This document shows, piece after piece, positions 18,081 to 28,851 of a DNA stretch of 60,846 nt. Made by a program: the position numbers and the translations under genes. Position 1 is the stretch's first letter; every line of letters begins with the position of its first letter. Source of the DNA: Candidatus Dadabacteria bacterium (GTDB lineage Bacteria > Desulfobacterota_D > UBA1144 > Nemesobacterales > Nemesobacteraceae); the NCBI GenBank assembly GCA_951812945.1, contig CATOTB010000003.1, forward strand, positions 1-60,846, read 5' to 3'. The notes under the pieces are model-generated. The model was given only the letters and a program-made list of their open reading frames with translations. It did not search any database and was not told the origin of the DNA.

Positions 18081-18755
18081 TCACTTCATCGTGAAAACAT
18101 TACTTATACCAAGGGTTTCGCATACTATCTCATCCCTGAAGGCTTTAAGGGTCCTCCACCTCGCATCCTCATCATAGAGTTTCGCCTCGCCGGGAAGCCT
18201 GCTTTGTGCGGCGGCGGTTATGCGTCTCTGTCTCTCGGCGGAAAGACCCGAGAAAACATCCTCAACGAAGCCCAGCCACAAAGAGTCGAACTGCTTGTAT
18301 ATGTTGGCGGAACCCGCGCTGTCAGTCTCAGAAACCCTCTGTCTTAGTCTTTTGTATTTCTCCCTTATACCCTCTTCTTTCTCTTCGATTATGATCTCAT
18401 CAAGCCTCTTAAGAGCCTGTTCTATTATACTGCTTCTGGCAAAAGCGGCGGTTTGCGGTTCCCTCTGCTCAGGCTCCGGTTCCGCCAACTGGGTTTTAAG
18501 GTATTCTTCAACTTCCTGTTTTATGTTGAAAAGCCCTCTTGGGTCTTGGGCTCCCTTCTGCCTTTTTTTCTCGAAACCGTAAGCTATGGCCTTAATCACC
18601 ATCTCCTTAGAAACGGACCTTTCGCCAAGTTCCCTTATAAAGCTGTAATCCCTGGCCGAAAGCATAAGACCCTTTCCCGCAAGCCCGAGAAAATACCGCT
18701 CTATGTCGGCTATGTAGTTTCTCTCTTCGGACTTCATCTTTTCCCAGAAAAACAT
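18081..18755 (-). CDS. Conserved hypothetical protein paired with the DnaC-like ATPase
   Basis: A 224-residue, highly helical, charged protein with no membrane segment. A helical N-terminal region (YIADIERYFLGLAGKG followed by a short winged-helix-like part) is joined by a Gln/Glu/Pro-rich linker (about 90-105) to a second helical domain. Its stop is one base from the start of the ATPase gene, suggesting a joint role in primosome assembly (analogous to DnaD/DnaB-type or PriC-type partners), but that is inference from context. I recognise no named domain. Confidence 0.65.
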   Translation of the reverse strand: MFFWEKMKSEERNYIADIERYFLGLAGKGLMLSARDYSFIRELGERSVSKEMVIKAIAYGFEKKRQKGAQDPRGLFNIKQEVEEYLKTQLAEPEPEQREPQTAAFARSSIIEQALKRLDEIIIEEKEEGIREKYKRLRQRVSETDSAGSANIYKQFDSLWLGFVEDVFSGLSAERQRRITAAAQSRLPGEAKLYDEDARWRTLKAFRDEIVCETLGISNVFTMK

Positions 18756-18773
18756 GCGGCCCCAACGTCTTCC

Positions 18774-19448
18774 CTACCCCATGATCTCGCGCATGGCCGA
18801 CATCGTATCGGCGTAACTCTCTGTCTTGTATATTCCCGAGCCCGTAACCACTATGTCCGCTCCGGCCTCGACCACTTCCCTTATGTTCCCGAGATTTATC
18901 CCGCCGTCAGCTTCGATAAGCGGCCTCTTTCCGTCCATTCCGTCAAGAAGAGACCTGAGGTCCCTTATTTTGGACAGCATCTCGGGAATGAATTTCTGAC
19001 CTCCGAACCCCGGCTCCACGGTCATTATCACTATCACGTCTATAAGCTCCATCAGCTTCTCCTCTATCACGCCGATAGGGGTCGCGGGGTTAAGAGCCAC
19101 CCCGGTCATAACCCCTCTCCACCTGATGGATGAGAGAGCGCTGTAGAGAAGGTTGCAGGCCTCCATCTGGACGGTGACGATCTTCACGTGAGGAGCGCCC
19201 GCGTCTATGAATTTTTCCGTGAATTTCTCGGGACTATCGATCATCAGGTGTATATCCATCTGGGGCGGCGATTCCATCCGGGCAATCGCCTCCACTATGG
19301 GTATTCCTATGCTTATGTTCGGAACGAAATGCCCGTCCATCACGTCCACGTGGATAAGGTCAGCACCCGCCTCGCAGACAGCGTTTACCTCATCTTCAAG
19401 GCGAAGATAGTCACACGATAGTATTGAAGGAGCCAGGAGTTTTTTCAT
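18774..19448 (-). CDS. rpe: Ribulose-phosphate 3-epimerase
   Basis: Rpe interconverts ribulose-5-P and xylulose-5-P in the pentose phosphate pathway. The TIM-barrel signatures LAPSILSCDYLRL, HVDVMDGHFVPNI, MDIHLMID, MTVEPGFGGQKF, EADGGIN and VTGSGIY are all present. The length is 224 aa. It lies 18 bases upstream of the helicase-loader pair on the same strand and probably heads that transcript. It also marks the left edge of the metal island. Confidence 0.96.
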   Translation of the reverse strand: MKKLLAPSILSCDYLRLEDEVNAVCEAGADLIHVDVMDGHFVPNISIGIPIVEAIARMESPPQMDIHLMIDSPEKFTEKFIDAGAPHVKIVTVQMEACNLLYSALSSIRWRGVMTGVALNPATPIGVIEEKLMELIDVIVIMTVEPGFGGQKFIPEMLSKIRDLRSLLDGMDGKRPLIEADGGINLGNIREVVEAGADIVVTGSGIYKTESYADTMSAMREIMG

Positions 19449-19793
19449 TTAACTTTCTCCGCATAGCGATGTGGGATTACTTGGTATTTTACCCGAACAA
19501 CGGCAAAAACCTACGCGGAGCCCAAGGCCATTCCATACTAGAAAGCGAATTCCGAGACGATAGCAGGGCAGAAACAATACTGACTAGGATCGTGCTTTCA
19601 CGATCCCCGCCATGCGCAAAAGACGGAACAGCGATTTCTTATTAGAATTCAATCGGAATATGCAGCGATAAAACCACTTGCCAGAACTATAGCTACAGCC
19701 GAGAAAAACCGATTCATAAACCTACTTTTCCTGAAGAATTCGTTTTTTGTCAGAACGTGTGTAGAGAATAAGTTACATGTCCGGTTTTTGCCC
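19449..19793. other. Gene-free stretch at the left edge of the metal island
   Basis: About 345 bases without a credible gene. It contains a perfect 8-bp hairpin (GGATCGTG-CTTT-CACGATCC, 19587-19606) without a T-run, and one copy (19748-19760) of a 13-base sequence, TGTCAGAACGTGT, that recurs at 20734-20746 just past the regulator-MerC pair. Confidence 0.4.
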
Positions 19794-19821
19794 TTGACGG
19801 TTAGCAATAACTGATTACAAT
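19794..19821 (+). promoter_or_regulatory. Promoter of the Fur-family regulator gene
   Basis: TTGACG and TACAAT are separated by 16 bases, a good sigma-70-type promoter. The predicted transcript would begin about 7 bases later, inside the operator at 19829-19849. The same arrangement is found at 25160-25189. Confidence 0.6.
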
Positions 19822-19828
19822 AAAAATT

Positions 19829-19849
19829 AATTGAAAATTATTCTCATTT
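19829..19849. promoter_or_regulatory. Zur/Fur-type operator, copy 1
   Basis: A 21-bp imperfect palindrome (centre TGAAAATTATTCTCA) ending 10 bases before the regulator ATG. It matches the 25190-25210 element at 18 of 21 positions. Binding here would block the promoter start, which predicts autoregulation. It overlaps the region where a Shine-Dalgarno sequence would be, and none is visible. Confidence 0.65.
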
Positions 19850-19859
19850 AATAATTCTG

Positions 19860-20306
19860 ATGATGAAAGATTTTGAATGCACGCAGGAATCGTATACCAA
19901 GGAGGTTCTGCGGGAAAAGGGACTTAAGTCAACTACGCAGCGCCTCGCCGTCGTTCATATTCTTCACATGAGCGAGAAATCGCTTTCAATCGGCGAAATA
20001 CACGGCGGGGTGAAGGATATGCTGGGTAACACGGGACTTGCCACTATCTACAGAACACTTGAGATGTTCGAAGATCTGGGCATCGTTAAGCGCCTTCATT
20101 TCCCCGACGGCGGTCACGGCTACGCGTTTTCCCAGGGCGAGCACGTTCATCACATGGTGTGCGTTGACTGCAGGGGGGTTTTCGATTTCTCCGAGTGTCC
20201 GGCGGAGAACTTTGATTACGCTTCGGTTGAAAAACAGGGGTTCCGCGTGAAGGATCATTTTATACAGCTTTTCGGTCAGTGCGGAAAGTGTGTGGAGGCG
20301 GCCTGA
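19860..20306 (+). CDS. zur: Fur-family transcriptional regulator, probably Zur
   Basis: A 148-residue metal-dependent repressor. It has a winged helix with the recognition segment GLATIYRTLEMFEDLGIV (59-76), then a dimerisation/metal domain with His95, His97, His98 and the structural zinc cysteine pairs C101xxC104 and C141xxC144. Zinc rather than iron is inferred from context. Its operator is copied almost exactly in front of an operon for a ZnuA-like binding protein, an ABC-3 permease and a porin. Two adjacent ATG codons (19860, 19863) are possible starts. A MerC-like gene follows after 6 bases. Confidence 0.88.
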   Translation: MMKDFECTQESYTKEVLREKGLKSTTQRLAVVHILHMSEKSLSIGEIHGGVKDMLGNTGLATIYRTLEMFEDLGIVKRLHFPDGGHGYAFSQGEHVHHMVCVDCRGVFDFSECPAENFDYASVEKQGFRVKDHFIQLFGQCGKCVEAA

Positions 20307-20312
20307 CAACAT

Positions 20313-20708
20313 ATGGACCAGACAAGAATTCAGAAACTCACCGATTACACCTCGCTATTCTTTGCGGGCGTCTGTGCTGTCCACTGCTTTGCGGTACCGG
20401 TGGCGCTCATACTGTTCCCGGTCGTGGGTTCGGCGGTTGCGTTTGAGTTTGAAGAGATTTTTCACGAGATGATGCTTTTTGCGGTTATTCCCATAAGTAC
20501 GATCGCCGTACTTCTCGGCTGCAGACGCCATAAGGATTTGAGCGTTATCGTGCTGGTAGTTCTGGGGCTTTGTTTTATCTTGGTAGGAATCTTCGCAACT
20601 ACGGGCTACATGGAATACGTCCTTGCTTTTATCGGCGCTTTCATCATGATTCTCGGCCACCTGCGCAATTTCAGGCTCTGCAGGCAAGACGGCTCCTGCG
20701 ATCACTGA
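20313..20708 (+). CDS. MerC-like membrane protein
   Basis: A 131-residue inner-membrane protein with about four TM helices (around 14-40, 47-66, 70-90 and 92-110). It has the MerC-family motif C21-A-V-H24-C25 in the first helix and a cytosolic Cys/His tail (RLCRQDGSCDH). MerC proteins carry mercuric ions, and many non-mer relatives sit next to Fur-family regulators. Here it is co-transcribed with zur, with no other mer gene nearby. A role in uptake or sensing of zinc or another divalent metal is more likely than mercury resistance. Confidence 0.75.
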   Translation: MDQTRIQKLTDYTSLFFAGVCAVHCFAVPVALILFPVVGSAVAFEFEEIFHEMMLFAVIPISTIAVLLGCRRHKDLSVIVLVVLGLCFILVGIFATTGYMEYVLAFIGAFIMILGHLRNFRLCRQDGSCDH

Positions 20709-20888
20709 TTCCCAAAGAAATTTAAATTTTTTCTGTCAGAACGTGTTGCCGACCGTTTTGTTTTGCTGTGCGGTGAGTTGTCCCTGTTCATGCTGCCGGC
20801 GCCTGTTTGGGGATGGGATTTCACGACGGATAATGCGAGAATCAAGCTCAAGTCATTGTATCCGTCAACACAAAAATGACGTTATATA
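20709..20888. other. Intergenic region between merC-like gene and czcA
   Basis: Convergent genes flank this short gap. It contains the second copy of TGTCAGAACGTGT (20734-20746). No terminator with a clear T-run is visible. Confidence 0.35.
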
Positions 20889-24035
<3,147 letters not shown>

Positions 24036-24049
24036 TCAGCACTCTTGGC

Positions 24050-25015
24050 TCAGTGTCCGTGTACGGTTGTTGATTTTAAAAGATCGGCCTTAATGACGAA
24101 GCTTCCACGGCTCACGTAAGTTTCTCCGCGTTCAAGCCCGGAGATGATCTCAACGTTAGTTGTGCCCATCATGCCGACCTTAACAGGGCGCGGTTCATAG
24201 GTATCGTCGTTCCTTATGAAGACGACTTGCTGATCTCCCATATGTTGAAGGGCTGTTTTCGGCACGGCTATTGAAGCCTGTTTCTCACCTATATTGATAA
24301 TGCCCTGAATTACCATGCCCGGACGCCATATACCGTCTTCATTGGATAATTCCGCGATGGCTATAACTGTCTGGCTTGAGGCATCGGCGGTAGGAAAAAG
24401 CATGGATATTCTGGCCGTCCGCCGTAATGCCTCATCCTCAGAGTGGGTCTCGTCCAGTGAGTGGATATCTACCGTCTGGCCTTTTTTGATGTACTTCATG
24501 TCGCGCGGAAAGATATGATATTTTGCCCATACCGTTGATAAGTCAGCAATTACAAATATCTCCTTGCCGCTCGCAACATCCCCGACATTTGTTCCGCGTT
24601 TGATAACCACGCCATCTATAGGCGAAACAACTTCGTAGGTTATGAGACTTTCGTTGCTTTCAACCGTGGCAAGATTCTGGCCTTTTTTGACTTTTTCCCC
24701 AAGTCTGACGTGCACCGCATGAACAGGGCCTGGAAAACGGGCGCGGACATTGGCGGTATTGTTTTTGTTCAAAGTGACGCGCCCCGTCAGCAGTTTTGTC
24801 ATCGTCACTTTCATGGGCGAAGCCTCCATCACTTCAATACCGGAAAGCTCCGCGAAGTCCGAAGAGATTCTTGTCTTCTCTTGTTCTTTATCATTGTCGT
24901 GCTCAAGTTCCTCGTATTGATTATCAGCCGCGTAAGCCTCCTGCGGGAACCCGTCATGTATAACAGCGTAACCAGCATTGCTTAACAATAATGTCAGAAC
25001 CAATATACGCATCAT
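24050..25015 (-). CDS. czcB: CzcB-type periplasmic adaptor of the metal RND pump
   Basis: A 321-residue membrane-fusion protein that bridges CzcA and the outer-membrane channel. It has an N-terminal signal or anchor segment (MMRILVLTLLLSNAGYAV), an acidic linker (about 35-50), then lipoyl/hairpin and beta-barrel parts including VVSPIDGVVIKRGTNVGD and IWRPGMVIQG. It ends with the DLLKSTTVHGH tail containing two His. Periplasmic domains of HME adaptors often bind the cargo metal. It heads a two-gene transcript with czcA and is divergent from the zinc operon, sharing the 25016-25219 region. Confidence 0.9.
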   Translation of the reverse strand: MMRILVLTLLLSNAGYAVIHDGFPQEAYAADNQYEELEHDNDKEQEKTRISSDFAELSGIEVMEASPMKVTMTKLLTGRVTLNKNNTANVRARFPGPVHAVHVRLGEKVKKGQNLATVESNESLITYEVVSPIDGVVIKRGTNVGDVASGKEIFVIADLSTVWAKYHIFPRDMKYIKKGQTVDIHSLDETHSEDEALRRTARISMLFPTADASSQTVIAIAELSNEDGIWRPGMVIQGIINIGEKQASIAVPKTALQHMGDQQVVFIRNDDTYEPRPVKVGMMGTTNVEIISGLERGETYVSRGSFVIKADLLKSTTVHGH

Positions 25016-25159
25016 CTAGGGTGGTGAGAACCGCTCATGTGTATGGTCCAATTGAACGACAATCAAGATTAGACTATAGCGACAACTGGTCAGCGTTGCC
25101 GCAAAGGAAAGAATACCAAGGCATTTTGACATTGTAAAACGACAACCTGAACCACTCCC
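25016..25159. other. Divergent promoter region between czcB and the zinc operon
   Basis: This 204-base divergent region (25016-25219) carries the promoter and operator of the rightward operon, described separately. For the leftward czcBA transcript no strong promoter is obvious. The two opposite transcripts may be co-regulated from here. Confidence 0.4.
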
Positions 25160-25189
25160 TTGACACTTAACTCCCTCGTATGCTAGACT
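25160..25189 (+). promoter_or_regulatory. Promoter of the zinc-uptake operon
   Basis: A perfect TTGACA (25160-25165) is followed after 18 bases by TAGACT (25184-25189). The operator starts at the next base, so the promoter-operator layout matches that of the regulator gene. Confidence 0.6.
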
Positions 25190-25210
25190 AAATGAAAATA
25201 TTTCTCATTT
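25190..25210. promoter_or_regulatory. Zur/Fur-type operator, copy 2
   Basis: A 21-bp near-perfect palindrome (AAATGA on one side, TCATTT on the other) that lies 9 bases before the first gene of the operon and differs from the copy at 19829-19849 at only 3 positions. It covers the predicted transcription start. It predicts repression of the import operon by the regulator at 19860. Confidence 0.7.
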
Positions 25211-25219
25211 AACAATAGC

Positions 25220-25504
25220 ATGATCAAAGTACTTTCCTTACTACTGACAATCGCCTTTCTGGGGGCGCAGACGCTTTCCTTTCCCCATGCGGCCGAGTAC
25301 GGTTCCTCGGAACACGAGCATGAGGGAACTGCCTGCGAGATATGCCTGAGCGCCAAGCATCAGGACTGCACAAGTCCCGGTGCTGCCAGCGAAGCCTGTC
25401 TTCTTCGCCACGCGGAGTACGTTGCGCAGCCACCCACTGGCGTTATCATAGTTCGGGACGCTTACAAGGCGGGAATTACCCGCGGACCTCCCCTCTCCTC
25501 CTAA
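25220..25504 (+). CDS. Small secreted His/Cys-rich protein
   Basis: A 94-residue protein with a signal peptide (about 1-24), then a short His/Cys segment: H32xH34, C39xxC42 (CEICLSAKH), His47, Cys50 and Cys60. The pattern resembles the DUF2946-like small periplasmic proteins found in metal regulons, but I could not assign it firmly. It is the first gene after the Zur-type operator and precedes the porin by 72 bases. A periplasmic metal-binding or metal-chaperone role is inferred. Confidence 0.6.
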   Translation: MIKVLSLLLTIAFLGAQTLSFPHAAEYGSSEHEHEGTACEICLSAKHQDCTSPGAASEACLLRHAEYVAQPPTGVIIVRDAYKAGITRGPPLSS

Positions 25505-25576
25505 AGCGGTAAAGAGGTTTTTTAGGGTTTCCCGAGCATACAATCGGGAAACAGTTCAAACTTAAAGGAGGAAAAA

Positions 25577-26977
25577 ATGAATATATTACGTTTCGCGGTC
25601 ATAACCGCGTTTTTTGCCGTCTTGCCGTTCTCCCACATCTCCGCTTCTGCCGCTTCCGATCAGGAGATAGAGGCTTTAAAGAAGGAGATACAGGATATGA
25701 GATCGGAATATGAAAACCGGATTTTAAAAATGGAAGAAAAACTCGCAGGGATGGAGTCCGAAGCATCTCAGGCGGAAACTACCTACTCAAAAAGCAAGGA
25801 TAGGGCCTACCCCAGCAGGGCTATTTACAACAGGAATCTTAACCCTTCAATCGGAGTGATACTGGGCGGACGATTCGCCGCCTTTTCTTCGGATGAGGAC
25901 GAAATTCCCGGGTTCCCCCTGGGGCATGAGGGAGAACGTGGGGCGGAAGGAATTTCCCTTGGGGAAACCGAACTTAATTTTTCGACAAGCGTTGACGATA
26001 AATTCTACGCTCACATAACCACGGCCCTTGTGGACGGGGAAGACGGAGTTGAAGTCGAGGTTGAGGAAGCATACGTGGAGACCCTCCCCGGCTTCGGGCT
26101 TCCGACGGGAGCTACCATAAGGATGGGACGCGCGTTCTGGACTATGGGATACCTGAACGAACATCACTCCCACTCTGATGACTTCGCCGATCGTCCCCTG
26201 CCTTACAGAGTATTTCTCAACAAGGCGTTTAATGATACCGGAGCGCAGATTTCATATGTGCTTCCAACTGAGTTCTATATTGAGGCGGGAGGCGGAATCT
26301 TCAGGGGAGATGACCTCCCCTTCGCCGGAGCCGAGGGGAGCGACATAAACTCATTCAGCGCCTTCCTGCGGGTAGGTGGTGACATAGGCCGGAATTCAGC
26401 CTGGAGAATCGGAGGCTATCTGCTTGACGGAGAGGCAAGCGGCCGCGGCGGCGGTGGTGAACACGGAGATGAAGAAAACGGTGAGAGTGAAGAAGAGATG
26501 GAAGAAGGATTTGAAGAACTTTTCACCGCCGGCATGTTCACGGGCGACACGAGGCTCTACACGCTCGATCTCCGCTACGTGTGGGCGCCGACCGGAAACG
26601 CCCGCGATAAAGAACTGCTTCTCCAAGGTGAGTATTTCTGGCGTGATGAAGAAGGCGTCTACACCCTTGTGGAAGGAGACGAGGTTCGCGAAGAGCGCCT
26701 CGACGGGGGAAGCCAAGGCTGGTATGCGCAAGGGGTTTTCAAGTTCTCGCCGAAATGGAGAATAGGCGCGCGTTATTCCCAGATATACTCTCCCGAGGAT
26801 TCAGGGATAGAACACGACCCCTACGCGGTAGCAGTCATGGGCGACTGGTCAAACAGCGAGTTTTCCCGCATACGCCTCCAGTACAACCACGAAAAAGTAG
26901 GAGAGGATCTAACCGACAACCAGATCCTGCTCCAGTACATAATGGGCATAGGTGCCCACGCCGCGCATAAATTCTAA
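25577..26977 (+). CDS. Outer-membrane porin-like protein of the zinc operon
   Basis: A 466-residue exported protein. A signal peptide (1-24) is followed by a coiled coil (about 27-70, heptads of EIEALKKEIQDM type), then a beta-barrel with alternating amphipathic strands, ending in a strand terminating in Phe (HKF), as outer-membrane barrels do. An extracellular acidic loop rich in Gly/Glu/His (about 288-315) and an H-S-H-S segment near residue 195 could attract metal. The N-terminal coiled coil resembles peptidoglycan-spanning porins. A strong AAAGGAGG ribosome site precedes it. It lies 9 bases upstream of the binding-protein gene, implying zinc entry through the outer membrane. Confidence 0.72.
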   Translation: MNILRFAVITAFFAVLPFSHISASAASDQEIEALKKEIQDMRSEYENRILKMEEKLAGMESEASQAETTYSKSKDRAYPSRAIYNRNLNPSIGVILGGRFAAFSSDEDEIPGFPLGHEGERGAEGISLGETELNFSTSVDDKFYAHITTALVDGEDGVEVEVEEAYVETLPGFGLPTGATIRMGRAFWTMGYLNEHHSHSDDFADRPLPYRVFLNKAFNDTGAQISYVLPTEFYIEAGGGIFRGDDLPFAGAEGSDINSFSAFLRVGGDIGRNSAWRIGGYLLDGEASGRGGGGEHGDEENGESEEEMEEGFEELFTAGMFTGDTRLYTLDLRYVWAPTGNARDKELLLQGEYFWRDEEGVYTLVEGDEVREERLDGGSQGWYAQGVFKFSPKWRIGARYSQIYSPEDSGIEHDPYAVAVMGDWSNSEFSRIRLQYNHEKVGEDLTDNQILLQYIMGIGAHAAHKF

Positions 26978-26986
26978 GAGCAACCT

Positions 26987-27907
26987 ATGAAACGTCTCCT
27001 GACTTTCCTTTCCATCCTCCTGCCGGGGCTGCTTTTCGTGGCCCCGGCATTTTCTTTCGCAAAGGTAAAAGTATTTGCCTGCGAACCGGAATGGGCGGCG
27101 CTGGCCCAGGAAATCGGCGGTGAAAAGGTGGAAGTGTTTGCGGCTACCTCGGCCATGCAGGACCCCCATTACATACGGGCGCGTCCAAGCCTGATATCCA
27201 GAGCGCGCAAAGCCGATCTGCTGCTCTGCTCGGGCGCGAGTCTTGAGATAGGCTGGCTTCCGATTCTGCTTCAGAAAGCAAGCTCCGACCTCCAGCCCGG
27301 TTCCATCGGTTACCTTATGGCAGCGGATGTGGTTACGATGCTGGAAGTTCCAGTCGTGGTTGACCGCAGCATGGGAGACGTACATCCGGAAGGCAACCCC
27401 CACGTGCACTTGAATCCCTACAACTTGATGACGGTGGGCAAGGTTCTTGCTGACCGCCTCTCTGGAATCGACGCTGAAAACGCCTCTCTTTATAAGGATC
27501 GCTACGGGGATTTTTCCTCGCGCTTCCGCGCCGCAATTTCCCGATGGGAATCAGAGGCTGCCGTACTCAAAGGAAAACCCGTTGTGGTTCATCACAAATC
27601 GTTTGCTTATCTGATTGACTGGCTCGGGATGAAACGAGTGGGGACACTTGAACCAAAACCCGGCATTCCGCCGACAACTTCCCATCTGAAAAATCTGCTG
27701 CAAAAGTTAAGAAGCGGCCCTGCGGACGTGATTATCCGCGCCCATTCCGATCCGGATGACTCGAGTGAATGGTTGTCGGAGAAAACCGGGACAAGAGCAG
27801 TAGTTCTTCCTTACACCGTCGGTGGTGACGAGCAAAGCGGCGACCTGTTCGCACTGTTTGACAGAATCATAGGTTTGTTGAGGGAGACCAATGGTGTTCA
27901 GCAATGA
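26987..27907 (+). CDS. ZnuA-like metal ABC substrate-binding protein
   Basis: A cluster A-I periplasmic binding protein (306 aa) with a signal peptide (1-26). Likely metal ligands sit at the family positions: His61 (QDPHYIRARPS), His139/His141 (GNPHVHLNP), His202/His203 (VVHHKSF) and His253/Asp255 (IRAHSDPDD). The EPKPGIPPT segment is typical of the family. It lacks the long His-rich loop of enterobacterial ZnuA. Zinc is inferred from the Zur-type operator; manganese is possible. The gene overlaps the permease by 17 bases. No ATPase gene is present in the operon. Confidence 0.85.
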   Translation: MKRLLTFLSILLPGLLFVAPAFSFAKVKVFACEPEWAALAQEIGGEKVEVFAATSAMQDPHYIRARPSLISRARKADLLLCSGASLEIGWLPILLQKASSDLQPGSIGYLMAADVVTMLEVPVVVDRSMGDVHPEGNPHVHLNPYNLMTVGKVLADRLSGIDAENASLYKDRYGDFSSRFRAAISRWESEAAVLKGKPVVVHHKSFAYLIDWLGMKRVGTLEPKPGIPPTTSHLKNLLQKLRSGPADVIIRAHSDPDDSSEWLSEKTGTRAVVLPYTVGGDEQSGDLFALFDRIIGLLRETNGVQQ

Positions 27908-28667
27908 ACTTCTGGAAATCGTCGGGCCTGCCATAGTAGCCGGCCTTATGATCGCACTCACTCACGCTCCTCTGGGAATCGAGGTGCTCCGTCGCGGCAT
28001 CATCTTTATTGATCTCGCGGTGGCGCAAATCGCGGGGCTTGGGCTTGTGGTCGGAAACATGTTCATCCATGATCCATCTCCTTGGCTGATCCAGTTCATA
28101 GCGCTTGGCCACGCGATCGCGGCCGGACTTGTTTTCAGAAGAATAGAAAAGACGATGCCCAGGCACCAAGAAGCTATCATAGGGTGCGCTTTTGTGCTTG
28201 CCGCATCGCTAGCGCTTCTGCTGCTCGCAGATCACCCCCACGGCGGAGATGAGGTAAAGTACCTGCTTTCGGGACAGATGCTGTTTGTAACATGGACAGA
28301 TGTAGCTAAACACGCGCCCGTTTACGCGTTGATACTGCTGGCCTGGTTTTCCAAGCCTGGGGTGCGAAACAACATGGGGTTTTACCTGCTCTTTGCTCTC
28401 GCCATCACTTCATCGGTCCAGCTGGTCGGCGTTTACGTGGTCTTCGCAAGCCTTATACTCCCGGCTCTGGCCGCGGTACACTCAGAACGACCACATGTCA
28501 CGGCATGGTTCTGCGGAATCACGGCCCTGCTTTCAGGAATAACGATTGCAACGGTATTTGATCAGCCCGTGGGCCCTGTAATCGTCCTCGCGTATGCGCT
28601 GTCCGCGATAATCATACGGACGGTTACGAAAAGCAACGGCAGAAATGTTCGCGGAGTGGAGGGATAA
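27891..28667 (+). CDS. ABC-3 family (ZnuB-like) metal permease
   Basis: A 258-residue inner-membrane permease with about 7-8 TM helices, of the ABC-3/FecCD-like family for zinc and manganese uptake. The conserved loop HAPLGIEVLRRGIIFIDLAVAQ is present early, and the GVYVVFASLILPALAA segment later. Translation is coupled to the binding protein. The missing ATP-hydrolysing subunit (ZnuC) must be supplied from elsewhere on the genome or the system works differently. It ends the operon, about 100 bases before a weak terminator. Confidence 0.85.
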   Translation: MVFSNELLEIVGPAIVAGLMIALTHAPLGIEVLRRGIIFIDLAVAQIAGLGLVVGNMFIHDPSPWLIQFIALGHAIAAGLVFRRIEKTMPRHQEAIIGCAFVLAASLALLLLADHPHGGDEVKYLLSGQMLFVTWTDVAKHAPVYALILLAWFSKPGVRNNMGFYLLFALAITSSVQLVGVYVVFASLILPALAAVHSERPHVTAWFCGITALLSGITIATVFDQPVGPVIVLAYALSAIIIRTVTKSNGRNVRGVEG

Positions 28668-28771
28668 GATGCGGGCAGGAGAGGTTCATTCCTCGCGGTA
28701 TACGCTGAGGCGGACGGAGACCCTGAGGTCAGAAAAAATTTTGTAATCAGACCTGATAGGAAGCGTTTTCC

Positions 28772-28796
28772 AAGCAAAAAGAGTTGCTTTTCTTCA
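28772..28796 (+). terminator. Weak terminator of the zinc operon
   Basis: A small stem AAGCAA/TTGCTT (28772-28789) is followed by a T-rich TTCTTC. It is AT-rich and short, so the call is tentative. It lies between the convergent permease and czcC genes. Confidence 0.3.
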
Positions 28797-28851
28797 ACCA
28801 CCCGATTTTCCTCAGCCTGACTTGCCGTTGCTTCCCCAAGGCATCATACCT

